Origin: Paralichthys olivaceus
Taxonomy: Eukaryota; Chordata; Actinopteri; Pleuronectiformes; Paralichthyidae
Length of the DNA stretch: 64,000 bases
Assembly: GCF_024713975.1 (NCBI RefSeq)
Contig: NC_091096.1
Location: 22,903,458-22,967,457 of the forward strand
Direction of reading: 5' to 3'
Part shown: piece after piece, positions 32,886-55,373 of the stretch
Layout: each line of letters opens with the position of its first letter
How positions within the stretch are numbered: position 1 is the stretch's first letter
Notes under the pieces: model-generated
Databases searched by the model: none
What the model was told of the DNA's origin: nothing
What the model saw: the letters and a program-made list of their open reading frames with translations, nothing else
Program-made: the position numbers and the translations under genes

Positions 32886-35800
32886 ATGGGCAGGACTGCA
32901 AACTGGTGCCAGGACTGTCTGCATTACTGGTTTGATTATGAAACACCAAAAACTCTGGTTATTCCAGACATCGCGTTGGGATGTGTGTTCAGGTTCACCC
33001 AGCTCCTGGTGGTGCTATATGTGGTGGGGTAAGTAAAGACAAAAATCAATGGGGGGGCATTACTCTGGGTTGGATTTGGGTCAGTGATAAATTGTTAAAA
33101 TGTGTGTACTGTGCTGTGAACCTGCAGGTATGTGTGTGTAATGCAGAAAGCCTACCAGGAGACGGACTCTGTCATCAGTAGTGTCACCACCAAAGTGAAA
33201 GGTTTTGCCTCCACCAACACGTCTGACATGGAGCCTCTTTTCTGGGATGTGGCCGACTATGTAATCCCCCCTCAGGTATTGAAACACACGCATTCTGTCC
33301 TCAAGCTTATCATCAGTGCTACAGTATATCTGACAGAAACAAACCGGTCCACACAGTGTGTTTTACTGCTGTACGTGCTGCTCTTCTGTTTAACAGGGGG
33401 ACAGTTCCTTCTTTGTGTTGACGAATATGGTCGTGACCTCAAAACAAACGCAAACACGTTGTCCTGAGGTGAGGCACGAATGTCACCTGATACATCCCAT
33501 AATGCTCAGACAACTTAAGGAGGATGTTGATTCACAGTATGGTATTGGAGTTAAAACTGGCGGTATCTGTCAGGACTGCAGCTAATGATTATTTTCAGTG
33601 CTGGTTCTTCTTTGAAACTGAAATCACTTTGTTCATCACTAAAGCTCCTGGTCACATCTTTACATTTCCTGTTTTCTCCAACGAGCAGAACGAAACCCAA
33701 AGACATGCTAACGAGAAGGACATGCTAACGAGGAGGATGTAACCCTCACATATGGAAAGCTATAACCAGAAGATATTTGATTAGCCACGCTAGCAGCAGA
33801 GCTCTGGGGTTGGCATTAGTAGTCCAGTCTTAATTTCAACAACCTGTCAAGAACCATTGAATGGATTGATGTGAAATTTTGCAAAGACATTCATTGTCCC
33901 CCGAGGATGAATCCTAAGGACTTTAACATAATGAAGCCTGTGTTCAAAGAATAGAGATACACCACTGCTATTCCAACTAAACAATCTGAATGTCAACTGT
34001 AAAAAGTTAGTCACTCTCACATATATGGACAATTCAAAGTCTCCCTATCAACCTAACTCCAAACTGCATGTCTTTGGACTGTGGGAGGAAGCCGTGGTAC
34101 ACAGAGACAATCCGCACAGACACAACGTGCAAACTCCACACAGAAAGGCTGTGACCAAACCAGGAACCAAGCGCCTTCTTACGCCGTGCTCAAGAGAGGT
34201 TGCTTCCGATGCTGTTGATTTTTCAAATTGACAAACCAGTTAAAACACTGATCACTTCAGCACTAGGATTTTTGTAAGTTATTGCAGGAGCTCTCAAAGT
34301 GGTTTCAGGGGAGTCCCTGATAAAAACAGGAAAAGTTATTTTCACTATTTAATTTCTATAATTTCCTCCATTAGTAACAGAGTGTATGGCCAATCTGGTC
34401 CTGAATACCATTCACTTCCTGGGATTTAACATCTAAAAGCAAAACTCTTGTGTCCATGGTCCATTTGTGTAAGTTAAAGGGTCCTTGATGTGCAAATGTT
34501 TGAGAACCACTGAGCTATTGGACCAGTGTATATGTGCCAATAACCTTCACTGGGAATTGTAACACATGTGAACACATCCCAGCCTCATACCAGCAGAGTT
34601 ATGTTAATTTTGGATGCTGATTAATGTTCCGGCCATTTCTTCTTCAGTTTCCAGGTCCATCAACGACCTGCGTGGATGATTGTGACTGTATCGAGGGACT
34701 CAGTGATCCTCGGGGGAGCGGTAGGCCTCTGACACATCAGCTTTAAATGCTTAAATGAATCTGGTTAATGTGTGTTACATCATACACCAAACAGCAGCTG
34801 GCATTTCTTTTCCACTCAGGTATACAAACAGGACTATGTGTCAACTATTCCTCAACTGTCCAGACGTGTGAAGTGCTCTCATGGTGTCCTCTTGAAATAG
34901 ACACTAAACTGCCTGAGTAAAAAAAAATATAATTTTATATTTATAATCAAGCCCAGTACAACGTAGATATGGTTTCCCTGACTTGTTGATTCCCTGTCTG
35001 ACAGGCCCGCCCTGCTGGCTGCAGCAGAGAACTTCACTGTGTTGATCAAAAACAGCATAACGTACCCCAAGTTCAAATTTCACAGGTCAGTCTAGTGTAG
35101 CTGGAGGTGAGAGAATGACATCATAACATAATGTTTTACTATGTGCCATTATATCAAATTTACTGCACGTCTTCCTTCCTCCACCAGGAGAAACATTGTG
35201 CCACACATCAACTCCTCGTACCTGAAGAGGTGTGAGTTCAGTCATTCAACAGACCCTGACTGCCCCATATTCCGCCTCAAACACATTGTGTCAGAGGCTG
35301 GAGAGGATTTTCAAGAAATGGCAGTGAAGGTTCACCCAAAATTTTATATAATGACCATTTAAAATGTTTTCATTAATGCAAAATTCATAATTCACATGTA
35401 CTCGTCTCTTATTTCCCTTGACCTTCAAGGATAATTACTGCGTCTGTTTGTCTATGTGTAAACCCAGCAAGTTGTTGTATATTTTTAAAGGGTGGTGTCA
35501 TTGGTATTATTATTGACTGGAGCTGTGACCTGGACTCTTGGGCAGGGAAGTGTTACCCCAAGTATAGCTTCCGCAGACTAGATGACAGACACCCTGTCGG
35601 AAATGTGGCCCCTGGATACAACTTCAGGTGATGCTAATTTTTTAATAAGCCTTATTACATCTGCCAAGGACACCGTGCTTTTGTCCCTGTCCATTTGCTT
35701 GTTGCAGGGTTATTAAAAAGGGGGGGGGGGGGGGTCCTTTTACATTTTCACAGTTTTCCTAGAGAATAATTCATGGATCTTGATGAAAATATAGACATAT

Positions 35801-36482
35801 TAACAAGACTTATATTCATGAAATCTGTGTATCTCTGTGTGTAATGTTGGTGCTGCTTGATTAATAAAACTTTGTTTTTTTTAGGTTTGCCAAATATTAC
35901 AAAACCCCAGATGAAGAGGACACCAGGACCTTAATCAAAGCATATGGGATCCGGTTTGACGTCATTGTATTTGGAACAGTGAGGACTGAATATATCTTGT
36001 ATTGCAATGTCCATATTCCAAACTTGTGGTGTTTAGCACTGAGAATACCCTGGGGGTGTTTGTTTTATCTTGCAGGCTGGAAAATTTGGAATTGTTCCGA
36101 CTATAGTGAACATGGGTGCAGCCTTGTCCTTCCTCAGTTTGGTAAGTAAAGCTGTTCAGAAAGGCACACACACTCTCTGGAAAAAGTGATGATACACAGA
36201 AATGTATGTGTTTGAATTATTTGATGTCAGGTTCCCTTGGTTTGTGACTGGTTCCTGTTGACATGCACGAGAAAAAGAGATCTTTACAGTCGACATAAAA
36301 TCACATATCTGAGTGATGATGCTGAGACTGAATCAGTGAGTAACTAATTCTTCAGTTTCACAAGAATACATACAGACATTATTCACTGCTGGATGCAGTT
36401 ATCATTCAGTTAATGATTACTCCTGTTTATCTCTATGTTTGTAACACAGATGTCAATGGGCACCGCCTACGGAACTCAGTAA
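32886..36482 (+). CDS. P2X purinoceptor, ATP-gated cation channel
   Basis: Trimeric plasma-membrane channel opened by extracellular ATP. Twelve exons are 32886-33028, 33128-33275, 33397-33468, 34648-34720, 34820-34916, 35005-35085, 35188-35329, 35491-35627, 35885-35978, 36076-36141, 36231-36335 and 36450-36482. They total 1191 nt, giving 396 residues. TM1 is near residues 33-53 and TM2 near 335-357. Family marks are the N-terminal TPK phosphorylation site, ATP-binding lysines in TTKVKG, AENFT, YNFRFAKYY, the lysine of [10 protein letters not shown], and the YxxxK membrane-retention motif YSRHK. All ten conserved ectodomain cysteines are present, plus one extra (VDDCDC). Similarity is greatest to P2X4/P2X5-like receptors, with [13 protein letters not shown] close to P2X4. 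It could be the fish paralogue p2rx8. The subtype is not settled, so no symbol is given. Confidence 0.93.
33750..34005 (+). repeat. Interspersed fish repeat in P2X intron 3
   Basis: The sequence 'gatgtgaaattttgcaaaga' followed by 'tgtcccccgaggatgaatcc' matches a common teleost interspersed repeat. It is immediately followed by a degenerate copy of the 290-bp repeat at 34025-34200. Confidence 0.45.
34025..34200 (+). repeat. Degenerate copy of the 'atgtctttggactgtgggag' repeat
   Basis: It shares 'gcatgtctttggactgtggg', 'aggaagccg' and 'gtgcaaactccacacagaaa' with the better copy at 46924-47213. It is a common teleost interspersed repeat of unassigned class. Confidence 0.65.
35720..35734. repeat. 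Poly-G run
   Basis: Fifteen consecutive G in P2X intron 8, next to a decayed repeat fragment. Such a run is length-unstable and may also be an assembly weak point. Confidence 0.9.
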
Positions 36483-37019
36483 CATCAACATGGGGACGTT
36501 GTTCTGTAGCGTCACCTCAAAGATTCAAAGATTTCTATTGTCAAATACACACGAGAACACACGTTTCCCTGTGAATTGAAATTCTTGTGCTGTCCTTTCT
36601 GGAATACCAGCCGACCAAAATTTACATTAAAATACAATATTTACATAAAATATACAAAGGATATGAACATGCTTAAAAGTAAGGTAGAAACAAGGCGAAT
36701 GAAGTGAATAAGGTGAGGATTGTGCAAAACTGAGCAGTGCAAATTGAACATTAACAGTGAAAATTAAATAAAATGTATACGATATAAATGTAAACAGTAC
36801 AAATGGAATACTTTAAGTTAAAGTGCAGACCAGTGCTACAGTTTGTGAGGTAGGTTACAGACTCCTGTCAGCTGTTTAGGAGTCTAACGGCAGTGGGGAA
36901 GAAAGAGAGAAAGAGTCTAAACCTGATTTAAACACAACTGTCTTCAACATCATATAAGTTCTCCAATAAAACTGGCTCAATCTGTAAATGTGCAGAATGA
37001 GAATAAGAAACGTCATGAA
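36483..37019 (+). repeat. P2X 3' end followed by interspersed repeat
   Basis: Soon after the P2X stop the sequence 'agattcaaagatttctattg' followed by 'gtcaaatacacacgag' starts an AT-rich block. It continues to 'gtcagctgtttaggagtcta' and 'acggcagtggggaagaaaga' near 36905. This matches a frequent teleost interspersed repeat. The P2X polyadenylation signal may lie inside it (for example AATAAA near 36767). Confidence 0.45.
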
Positions 37020-37456
37020 ATGACCTGTCACAGAATCAGGGGTGACTCCTCCGCGCCGCACGGGGGCAGCACATCTTAATGTGACACCCACACATCAGAT
37101 GCTTGATGTGTGTTAGCAAACTGAGGGAGAAACTGGGACAGCTGAAGATAGAAGCGCAGCCACAGAACGGACTAACATCGGGGCTGTCTTTAGTTTTATT
37201 CCACAATCGTGGAGGTGAAAAGCGACTGTATGTCTGACGTAAGCGTGTGTCGAGGGCAGAGCCTCGCTGGGTGAGCAGCGGAGCAGGCTCGTCCACAGAG
37301 TTAGCCTGGCAGCTAACTTAAGCTGAGTTTGCATTCGGGCAGCTAGTTTCTTGTTAGTTAGCATCGATGAAGAAACACGGTGCCGGTGTCCAACCTCTGA
37401 ATAAGACTGAGCAGCCTGTGTACAGTTAGCTAGCTTCTCAGAAAGACAACAACAGA
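37020..37456 (+). promoter_or_regulatory. gucd1 promoter and 5' UTR, CpG-rich
   Basis: CG-rich sequence such as 'ctccgcgccgcacgggggca' stands out from the AT-rich flanks just upstream of the gucd1 start. The transcription start is not visible from sequence. No TATA box was found. Confidence 0.5.
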
Positions 37457-40855
<3,399 letters not shown>

Positions 40856-41830
40856 TGGACAGCGATGATGATGGTGGATTTGGATTTCACTCTTCATCGG
40901 CTCATTGTATTGACATCACGCAGCTGCAGGTCTCAGTACCTGGACGCCTGTCAGCTGATCCCTTGGACTATTCCCTCCGGTGCTACTAAGTCTGACTGCT
41001 CTCTAGAAAAACACACGTTGGAGAATCACTACACTTATATTAACAGCTGGAAGGTCCAGAGTCAAAGTTTTTTTCACACCGATAGTTAAAATGAATTTTA
41101 TTGTTTGTTGAATTTTAATGGCTGCAGTTGGCTAATAGATAGAATCTATTGAAATCTGCAAGTGGATGAAATGTGGGACTCAAACCTAGAATAGGAATCA
41201 CTTCAACAGTGTTTATAATTCAGGGCTGATGAGGTTTTTCACTTGTGTTTAGTGCTAAAGTCTGAAGGTGTTCTTCTGTCGCCGCCCTCTCACCTCTACC
41301 TGCCTTTTTAAGAATTCTCACTCTCCTCTCGGTCACGATTTATTTAAATGATTCTGTCAACAGGGAAAACAGGAGCTGTCGCCTTCGTGTTTTGAGAGTC
41401 TCAGGTAATTAATGCCCTGAAGTGTGACATTGTGCATCAAATGACAAAACTAGTTTAATGCAATATTCCACAGTCTGTCTGTGGATCTTAATCTGCGTGC
41501 AGAGGAACATGGACAGACAATGGAACTCACCAGTTGCTGACAGCAGTGAAAACTATATAATTTCCACAATGTCACCGAGTTGTTTTATTTTTTAATTTTG
41601 TTATTATGTATATATGTACATGTTTGCACTACACTTTTCATACCAGATGTAATTATGTTATTTAAAGATTTTACCATGAAATTGCTTTTCTGAATCTTGT
41701 GAAAAGTTCTTTCTTCTAGTTGTGCTTCTTGGTGAGAACAAACAGCACATTTAAAACTTTATTTTGTATTAAACATAGAGCTGCATTTATTATATGTTAT
41801 GAATAAAGGATTTGAACACAGTTTTGTTCT
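40856..41830 (+). other. gucd1 3' untranslated region
   Basis: About 0.95 kb from the stop to AATAAA at 41802-41807. No other gene was seen in it. Confidence 0.7.
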
Positions 41831-42785
41831 GGTCAGTTTTCCTTGTGCAAGAATGTTTTAAGAGGCTGGAGTCGGGACTTGTTTGGTTAACCTGGTTGTT
41901 TGGAAGTTGTCTTAGCTGAAGAACTGAAACACTGTTAAATTACTTAACTATGAAATGAAAATCTAAAATCTGTACAGTAAATTATAAGAACTATATCATG
42001 TATGGAAGTAACTTGATGACAAATCCAAATCAAATTCTTAACTGTAACTGGTTTGTTCTCGTTGGTCTGATAACAGATCTTTTGTCCTTTCTTTTTCAGT
42101 TTCTCACAGTAAATTTATAATGTGAGGAATTGTCATCAGACATTTTGTTCTAAAAACAAATGTGTGTTGTCCTCATCCACCCTAACATGTCAAATGCTGC
42201 TAACTAGCGTACGGATGTACATGTCCACATATTCCAAAATACTCTCATTTGAATTGATTATTATTTTTCTTCTCGTGCCTCCTAAGGAAAAGAAAATGAT
42301 TGTCTGGTGCTCACACTGAAAAGTCCCAAGTTTTTACTGTTAATGATGAAAACTTGAATTCATAAGTAATAAAACCCCTTCACTATAATATGACCAGCGG
42401 CTTAAAGCAGCTGTGTAATGACATCACTAAGCCAGTTCACTGACTCTGTGACTGTTGTGTTACTGTTGGAATGAGCTGTGGCATTCAGCATTAACCCATA
42501 ACATAAAGTTCAACCTTGAACAGCCATTGCATTGTTTTTGTAAATTGTTTACCAATTTTACTTGGCTTTGCTCAACTGTTTCCTCAAACAACAACCTACA
42601 TGAATTCAAAGCTGAAGAATCAAATCAAGATGACTCAGAACAGTGAACAGGGCCGTGGTTTGATTTTAATCTAGTTTTATGAGGTGAAACACTGACTATG
42701 AATCAGTCTGAAACAGAACAATGAACCCAAAATGTAACTTAGTGTGTTTCATACTGATATAAACAGTAAATGTGTGTAACGTCCT
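41831..42785. other. Convergent spacer between gucd1 and upb1
   Basis: The two genes converge here. The spacer must hold the upb1 3' UTR on the minus strand. A minus-strand ATTAAA-like signal may lie near 42666. Nothing else was seen. Confidence 0.5.
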
Positions 42786-49231
<6,446 letters not shown>

Positions 49232-49330
49232 TGTTGCGCCTTGTTCGGATTCTCTGCTTCGGGCTGCGGCGGTACGGACCTCTGTGAGTCGCTGCTGTCC
49301 GTTGGTTAATGTCCGTTAATGTCTCACTGG

Positions 49331-49348
49331 TTATATAAGCTGCACGTG
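49331..49348 (-). promoter_or_regulatory. upb1 TATA box and E-box
   Basis: On the minus strand TTATATAA (49331-49338) lies about 100 bp upstream of the upb1 ATG, a plausible position for a TATA box. An E-box CACGTG is at 49343-49348, a few bases further upstream. No other TATA-like element competes nearby. Function is inferred from position. Confidence 0.55.
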
Positions 49349-50778
49349 TCTTCAGGGACACTGACTGTGTTTGGAAAGGAAGGGTCTGCTCTGCGCCCCG
49401 GATTGTCACAACCCGTCGGTGCCGCTAGGAGGCGCCCGCGGCCTGAGACAGGAACATGAAGTGGTTCAAAGTTCACACGTTCACATACAGTCTATGGTAA
49501 ATACACAACTCAGTTCATAATCAATAAACCCAACACTTGAACACATTAAACCACACATGACTCTCAGTGACTGATCACACTCAATTACTGCACTTAATGT
49601 TCTACACTGAAATGAATGCAACATAGTTAAAACAGTATATACTATTTTTAATATATATATATAGTTTATTATAGATTTAAAACTATATTTTACACCATAT
49701 ATATAAATATATATGAACACAGTACTTACACAGCATGTTTTTATACAAAAAATAACTTTAATACATACATACTAACATAATATATATAACATACCACATT
49801 GTTAAAAATATATGTAGGTATGTGTTTGATTGATGTATATGAGGCAGTGGGTTACATATAGATATAGTTTAATATTCATAGTTTATTATTTAAAAACATT
49901 GTATGAAAAAATACATCTCAGAATCTTTAAAAGATATTTGGAACATTCAAAAACAAAGGTTTGTTTCTTATTAAGCTTGTCTGACAATTTGACAAAACAC
50001 TTCCATTAAACTCTGATGATACCAAAATACTTAACCATCACAGATTCACATTGTTCTTGTTAGAATCACAGAAGCAGCTTTACCCTAAACACAACAAGGT
50101 TTTCATTAAACTGTGCTACATCTCTGGCTCCTTGTGTTTACAGATCCTCATATCACAGAAGTGTTCTTTTCTGTTCCTAATTTATCTGCTTTATAAATCC
50201 CGACTAACATTATAATATTTTACATACTGACATCCGTTTATAGACAGTTATTGAATCCTTCTCTTCATTTAAAATGTTAGCTGGTCCAACGGTTTTGTAT
50301 AAACTAAACTCACTATCCCACAGCTCACACTGAAAACTAACCTCTGACAGTTGGGATTTAGAGGGTATAATGTATAATGAATCCATTCCTTATTGTTAGA
50401 TGTCAGGTGAGGAAATCACAAACACATGCTGACTTCACACAAACATGAACATATAACAGGTGCACAGGAAAACACACAGACAGCAGATGTAGCGTGAGTG
50501 GTCTGTCCATAATAAAACTAACAAGCCAAATGCATTCTGCTAGTAAATCTATAATGTCATGGTATTTTCTGAGAACAATTCATTTTGATGTACTTATATT
50601 TTAAAACAGAATTACTCACAAGTCAGTTAGCATCAAGGGAACATAGGCCTCTTTACCAAATTGCTATTTCTGATGACTTCTTCAGATGGATGCATGAATT
50701 CAGATACATGTCAGGTTTTCTGTCAGGTCCTCCATAGAAAAGTGACCGACAGAAATCCGACATAAAAGTGTGTGGTGA
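49349..50778. other. Spacer upstream of upb1 and downstream of C22orf15 homologue
   Basis: Very AT-rich, with many TATATA stretches between 49640 and 49880. The C22orf15-homologue 3' UTR on the minus strand must begin at 50778 and extend left. No convincing polyadenylation signal was identified nearby, and no other gene was seen. Confidence 0.5.
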
Positions 50779-52950
50779 CTATTTCATTTTGTGGCTCTTG
50801 TTATTTGCAGGGATGTTCCTGCTCCGGGTTTGGTTGACAGGAAATCTCCTCTGTGTGCGTCCTCTGATCTGTCTGTCTTGCTCCTTGTTGGGGTTTGTTA
50901 GTTTCCTCAACAGCTCTACATCAGAAGACATGACAAACATAAACTGAGGTATGCTTTGACCAACAGGAGGCCTCAGAGAGCCATTTCGCTTCCACAGGTC
51001 TACAGGTCAGTCAGTACCGTTCCTCTGCTGTGATGTGAGTATTCACCTGTTAACTCAGGATGACTCTGGCTGTAGTTGTTCAAGAGAGACACGTATTTCC
51101 GACCTCCAGTATCTTCATCTCCTGGAGGAAAGTAAAGTCATGAATTCTGATGTGTGATTAAGCTGAGACTGAAATCTACTTTTTGTACTAATACTGTCAA
51201 GAGCAAAGAGTTTATGTCCACCACAATCAAAATATAATATAATCTAGAAACCATTGGATGGATGAACGGATGGAAAGATGGATGGACAGATGGATGGACA
51301 GACATCAGACTTACGGCAGACGTGTAGGAGGACATAGTATTGTCTCTGGACCAACATGCTGCTGGCCAGAGCCACACTGTGCTGCTTGTCCTGTAAGTTC
51401 ATCACTGAACCACTGCTGTCCATCAGGTCCACACACTCTACACAAACAGCAGCTTGGTTTTAATTTCTTTCTCCTTCAAAGAGTGAATGTAATGAATCTG
51501 GTGACTTGTCAGTCAGTTGATGACATGGATTTATTACATTTCACACGTATCATACCTTGTATTTATTGAAGTAATGAATTGTAGAAGTAACTCACCTTGA
51601 TTTTCAGGCATATTCTTTCCAAACAAATGATAAATATGAAAATAGGGGAGTTGATGGTTTATGCACATTATGTTGCTGTAACACTGTATTGATCACCATG
51701 ATACAGTAGTTTTCCTACTACAACTCCAAGAGTATTCATATTTTGTACTAATGTTCAATATAATAATTCAATAATCTTCAGTGATGATTTAGGCAAAAGA
51801 ATTTAATTTAAAATAATCCCAGTGTTGTTTCACTAGTCTGTGTCATCTAAACTGTAGAAATTGCTGTTTTCATTACCTTAGGATATTTAAATCAGAGCAG
51901 GTCCTCTCTAAGGAGGCCACCATGTATTTCTACAGTAGTGCAAACTAAATAATCTTTTGAGTTGTTATGACAACTGAAGTGTAACACAGGTTCACTCTTG
52001 TGTTTGGATGGGGAGGGTGAGGTGAGGGGTGTTCAGCTGCAAAATGTAACTTCACCACTAGATGTCACTAGATGCTACACTCTGAACCTTAAACTATTTG
52101 TTTCAACTTAACAGCCATCCATCCATCCATGCATCCATTCATCCATTCATTCATCCATTCATTCATCCATTCATCCATTCATCCATCCATGCATCCTTGC
52201 ATCCATGCATCCATTCATCCATGCATCCATTCAGTCATCCAGTCATCCATCCATCAATCAATCAATCCATCCATCCGTGATAACAAATATGAGATTCGGC
52301 TCAGATCAACCTGTTCATCAGTTCACAGTTCTTCTCTCATCTGGATGTTTTTTAATGGTCAGTGAGAGAACGGTTCAAAGAGACTTTGATAAAAAAAAAA
52401 ACTCAAACCACCTGAAATCATAAGTCAGGGGGCAAAAGAAGGATTTTGAAAAGTGAGGAGGATGTGTGAACCCCGTGTCCTGAGTGGAAATGAACAAGAC
52501 TGCAGTCCACTCAAACATTCACCTTTAAAGTCCAGACCACTCCTCTCCTTTACATGGCGTATGAAGTCTATCAGCTTACAGTTGAGATTGAACATTTCCA
52601 TCCTGCTGTCTGTCAAGACATTCAAAACATTACAGATACAAACACTTAACATTCAGATCTGAACTTAGATTATTTCATAATTTATGTATTTCATTATTTC
52701 ACACGTTTGCTATCTCTGTGCCTTCACAAAACAAACCAGTACACAATACATGCTGACTGCAGAATCAAAGTAACTACTTTACTGTAGTTCAGAGATGTTC
52801 CAGCACATTCAAATAGAATAATCATAATAATTCACATACCAGGTCTAATCCTACTTTTCATGGACAGAAACACTGATTCAAATGTTTTCAAACCAGACAG
52901 AATGGATGCATCTGTCTTTACTAACCTCCAAACAGAATAGTGACAAACAT
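50779..52950 (-). CDS. c22orf15: C22orf15 homologue, uncharacterised small protein
   Basis: Five exons on the minus strand, in transcript order, are 52950-52926, 52609-52523, 51437-51315, 51121-51047 and 50915-50779. They total 447 nt, giving 148 residues, the same as recalled for human C22orf15. The protein starts [20 protein letters not shown], aligning with human MFIKVMFG...NTSCRL. Its central part [20 protein letters not shown] and [20 protein letters not shown] match the human RYESLLENLDDHYPELAEEL region. The tail is basic ([11 protein letters not shown]). The fold of the N-terminal part looks ubiquitin-like by pattern, and no catalytic site is apparent. The function is not known to me. 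The position next to upb1 and adora2a agrees with human 22q11, which supports orthology. Similarity to the related CXorf65 is weaker. Confidence 0.85.
51850..52092. mobile_element. Truncated MITE-like element, same family as 19405-19735
   Basis: It contains 'aggaggccaccatgtatttc', 'gtgaggggtgttcagctgca' and the typical end 'accactagatgtcactagat'. It lies in intron 2 of the C22orf15 homologue. The left end is unclear. Confidence 0.55.
52112..52276. repeat. (CCAT/ATTC)n tetranucleotide array
   Basis: About 165 bp of variant 'catccatccattcatt' repeats. Open frames across it, with His-Pro-Ser-Ile peptides, are artefacts. Confidence 0.95.
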
Positions 52951-53146
52951 GTTCTGCTCCTGACTGTAGTTGAATTCCTCGGACGCTGCCTCGACCTGGG
53001 GTCTGAAGCAGCTGTTAATTCCAAAGAGTCCAGAGACGAACAGGCCCAGACTGGACTCACAGAGCAACAGCGGCTGTTAAGTCAGTGATGCTTTGTTCCA
53101 AAGACTCAGCTTTGAGGGAGAGGCTGTATGAAGTGGCCTGGATAAT

Positions 53147-53155
53147 GTGCACACA

Positions 53156-53227
<72 letters not shown>
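53147..53227. repeat. (CA)n microsatellite
   Basis: A nearly pure CA run of about 38 units, preceded by one imperfect unit. Confidence 0.97.
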
Positions 53228-53229
<2 letters not shown>

Positions 53230-55058
53230 AAGACACTTGTTGCATCCTCCTCTTCTTCTTCTCCTTTTCAAAACCAAAGTCTTTAAAAAAAAAGAGAAGA
53301 GGACAAGGGATGACTGTTGCTTGTATCCATGGAGTCTCTACACAGACACAGACCAACACTCTGGACTTTACAGCTTCTTTTTAGACAGTGATGTCATGAC
53401 TGAGTGAAAAAAAGAGGTTTCTTAGAATTAATGCAGTTACGGCCCAGCCCAACACTGTTCTAAAATCCAGATTTAATCTTGATAATGGAGGCAGACACAC
53501 GTTTACTATTCAGTTTGCAAGAAAAATAACTTTCTGATTTCCCTCTGTTTCCAGTCTTTATGCTAAAGTGCTGCATATTTAAGACTTAAGTTTTCTTTCG
53601 AGTGTATTTCCCCAAATTAAAAAATCTTTTCCTAACTGGATAGAGGTGAAACAGCATGAAATCATAACTTTGCAAGGATGCCGCTTAGTGGGACAAGATG
53701 TTGCCACACAAGAGAGCGACTGCGTGCAGAGACTCGGGAGGTCTCCGTGGTGAATCTTTAAAAAAGCATTAAAGACCCCAAGGGAAGCTTTCAAAAAGAA
53801 AACTCCGAGCCCTGTAACCTGAACTCACAAGGGAAAGTCCAGTGGAAGATAGGAAAATAAAGACCTCCAAAGATAGTTTGACTGCTTAATGAAGCATTTC
53901 CCAGAATGAGTAAATAGAACTGAAAAGTCTGAGAACTTTCAGATCTGATATGACACATGAGCCTGCCTGCATGTTGAGAAGTTCTTAAATCTACTGAATA
54001 ATGACTGGGACTGTTTATGGCTGAATGTAAATACAGCAAGTACACATTGAAAACATAAAGCCATTTATTTAAAGACAGAACTTTGTGCCAACCTCCTCAC
54101 AGAAGGTGATAGCTGCACTGGACTGAGGAGAGTCTAAAATCATTTTACAATCCATATCAAACCATCCCTCCATCCCTCCTCCAACTATGTCAGTAACTTA
54201 AATAAGCACAGAATCAAGTCACATTGCCACACTGAGCAAACACAAGGTTACAAATCAGCGTCACATCAACAACTTTGAGGTTTATCCTTTTAAAAATGTG
54301 AAACTATTCAAACACATGTACAGTCATTCATTTGTTTTTGTCCAAAAAGAAACAACATTGAGTCCTAAACATAATCAGAATCCATTAATCTGTGTTGGAA
54401 GTGCACGTAAGTTGCTGCCAAACAGCTGAAATCATGATGCAAAGTATAGACTGAAAGTAAAACAAACCTTTAACATTATGCAGATACTTTGCTGTACAGG
54501 TTGGTGGCGCTGTCTGTGCACCGTGCAGGGCCTCAAGATGGGGTGAGGCTATAAATGGTGTAAGTGATGACGCATTAATGCTGAAGAAACAATCCTCTGC
54601 TCGTACTCCATGATGGTGGTACAAGATAAAATGAATCAGACTTTATATCCACATCCCTGAAAATTAAAAGTATTTATGTATCAGATAAGTTTATCTCCAG
54701 CACGAGGCCCGTTCACATCAGAAGTGGCAGGATTCACATCTTCATCCAGTGACTATGGAACGTTCTCTCAACCTTCAAAGAGACATCATCCGAGGAGCAG
54801 ACTGTCTCTTTGTCCATATTTGGCTGAGCCTTGGTGGGTTTTGCATTTTCATTGGACAGTAGAAACATCCATTTTCAGAGAGGAAGAGAAAGTTTTCAGT
54901 ATTTTCTCCTCTGCTGAAATTAGAAGCAGTTCTTTGAACTGTGAAGTGTCTACACTTTAAAATAAGAAGTGGCACAGTGTGTTTAAACCACTTTTGTGAT
55001 GCAGCACAAACTCTTTGGGAAACTAGCAGTACTCACAGACTCTTATAAAGGTTTAAAT

Positions 55059-55059
<1 letters not shown>

Positions 55060-55121
<62 letters not shown>
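55060..55121. repeat. (GATA)n microsatellite
   Basis: About 15 perfect GATA units, followed by a short GA-rich run to 55150. Confidence 0.97.
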
Positions 55122-55122
<1 letters not shown>

Positions 55123-55373
55123 GATGAAGAGAGAGAAAGAGAGAGAGAGATTTAAGTCATCTCAGTGATTTTCTACATAATCTGTTTTTTGTTTTTGTCT
55201 CCGTCTGTTGTTAGAAACATCATCAACATGCTCACTTGATCTCCATGAATCCTCTGGAGCCTCTCGCTTGGGCATTTGCGTTCTTACATACAGCAACTTA
55301 GGATAAAATCAGGAAATTATCTGGAGTCCAGTGCCTGTCTGAAAAAAGCATCAGTTATTCCCCCGCCCCTGCA

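Larger units (their letters stand above)
52951..55373. other. Spacer between C22orf15 homologue and adora2a
   Basis: The right part must include the adora2a 3' UTR on the minus strand. A (CA)n run of about 80 bp lies at 53147-53227 and a (GATA)n run at 55060-55121. No other gene could be supported. The remaining short open frames show no family similarity. Confidence 0.5.
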
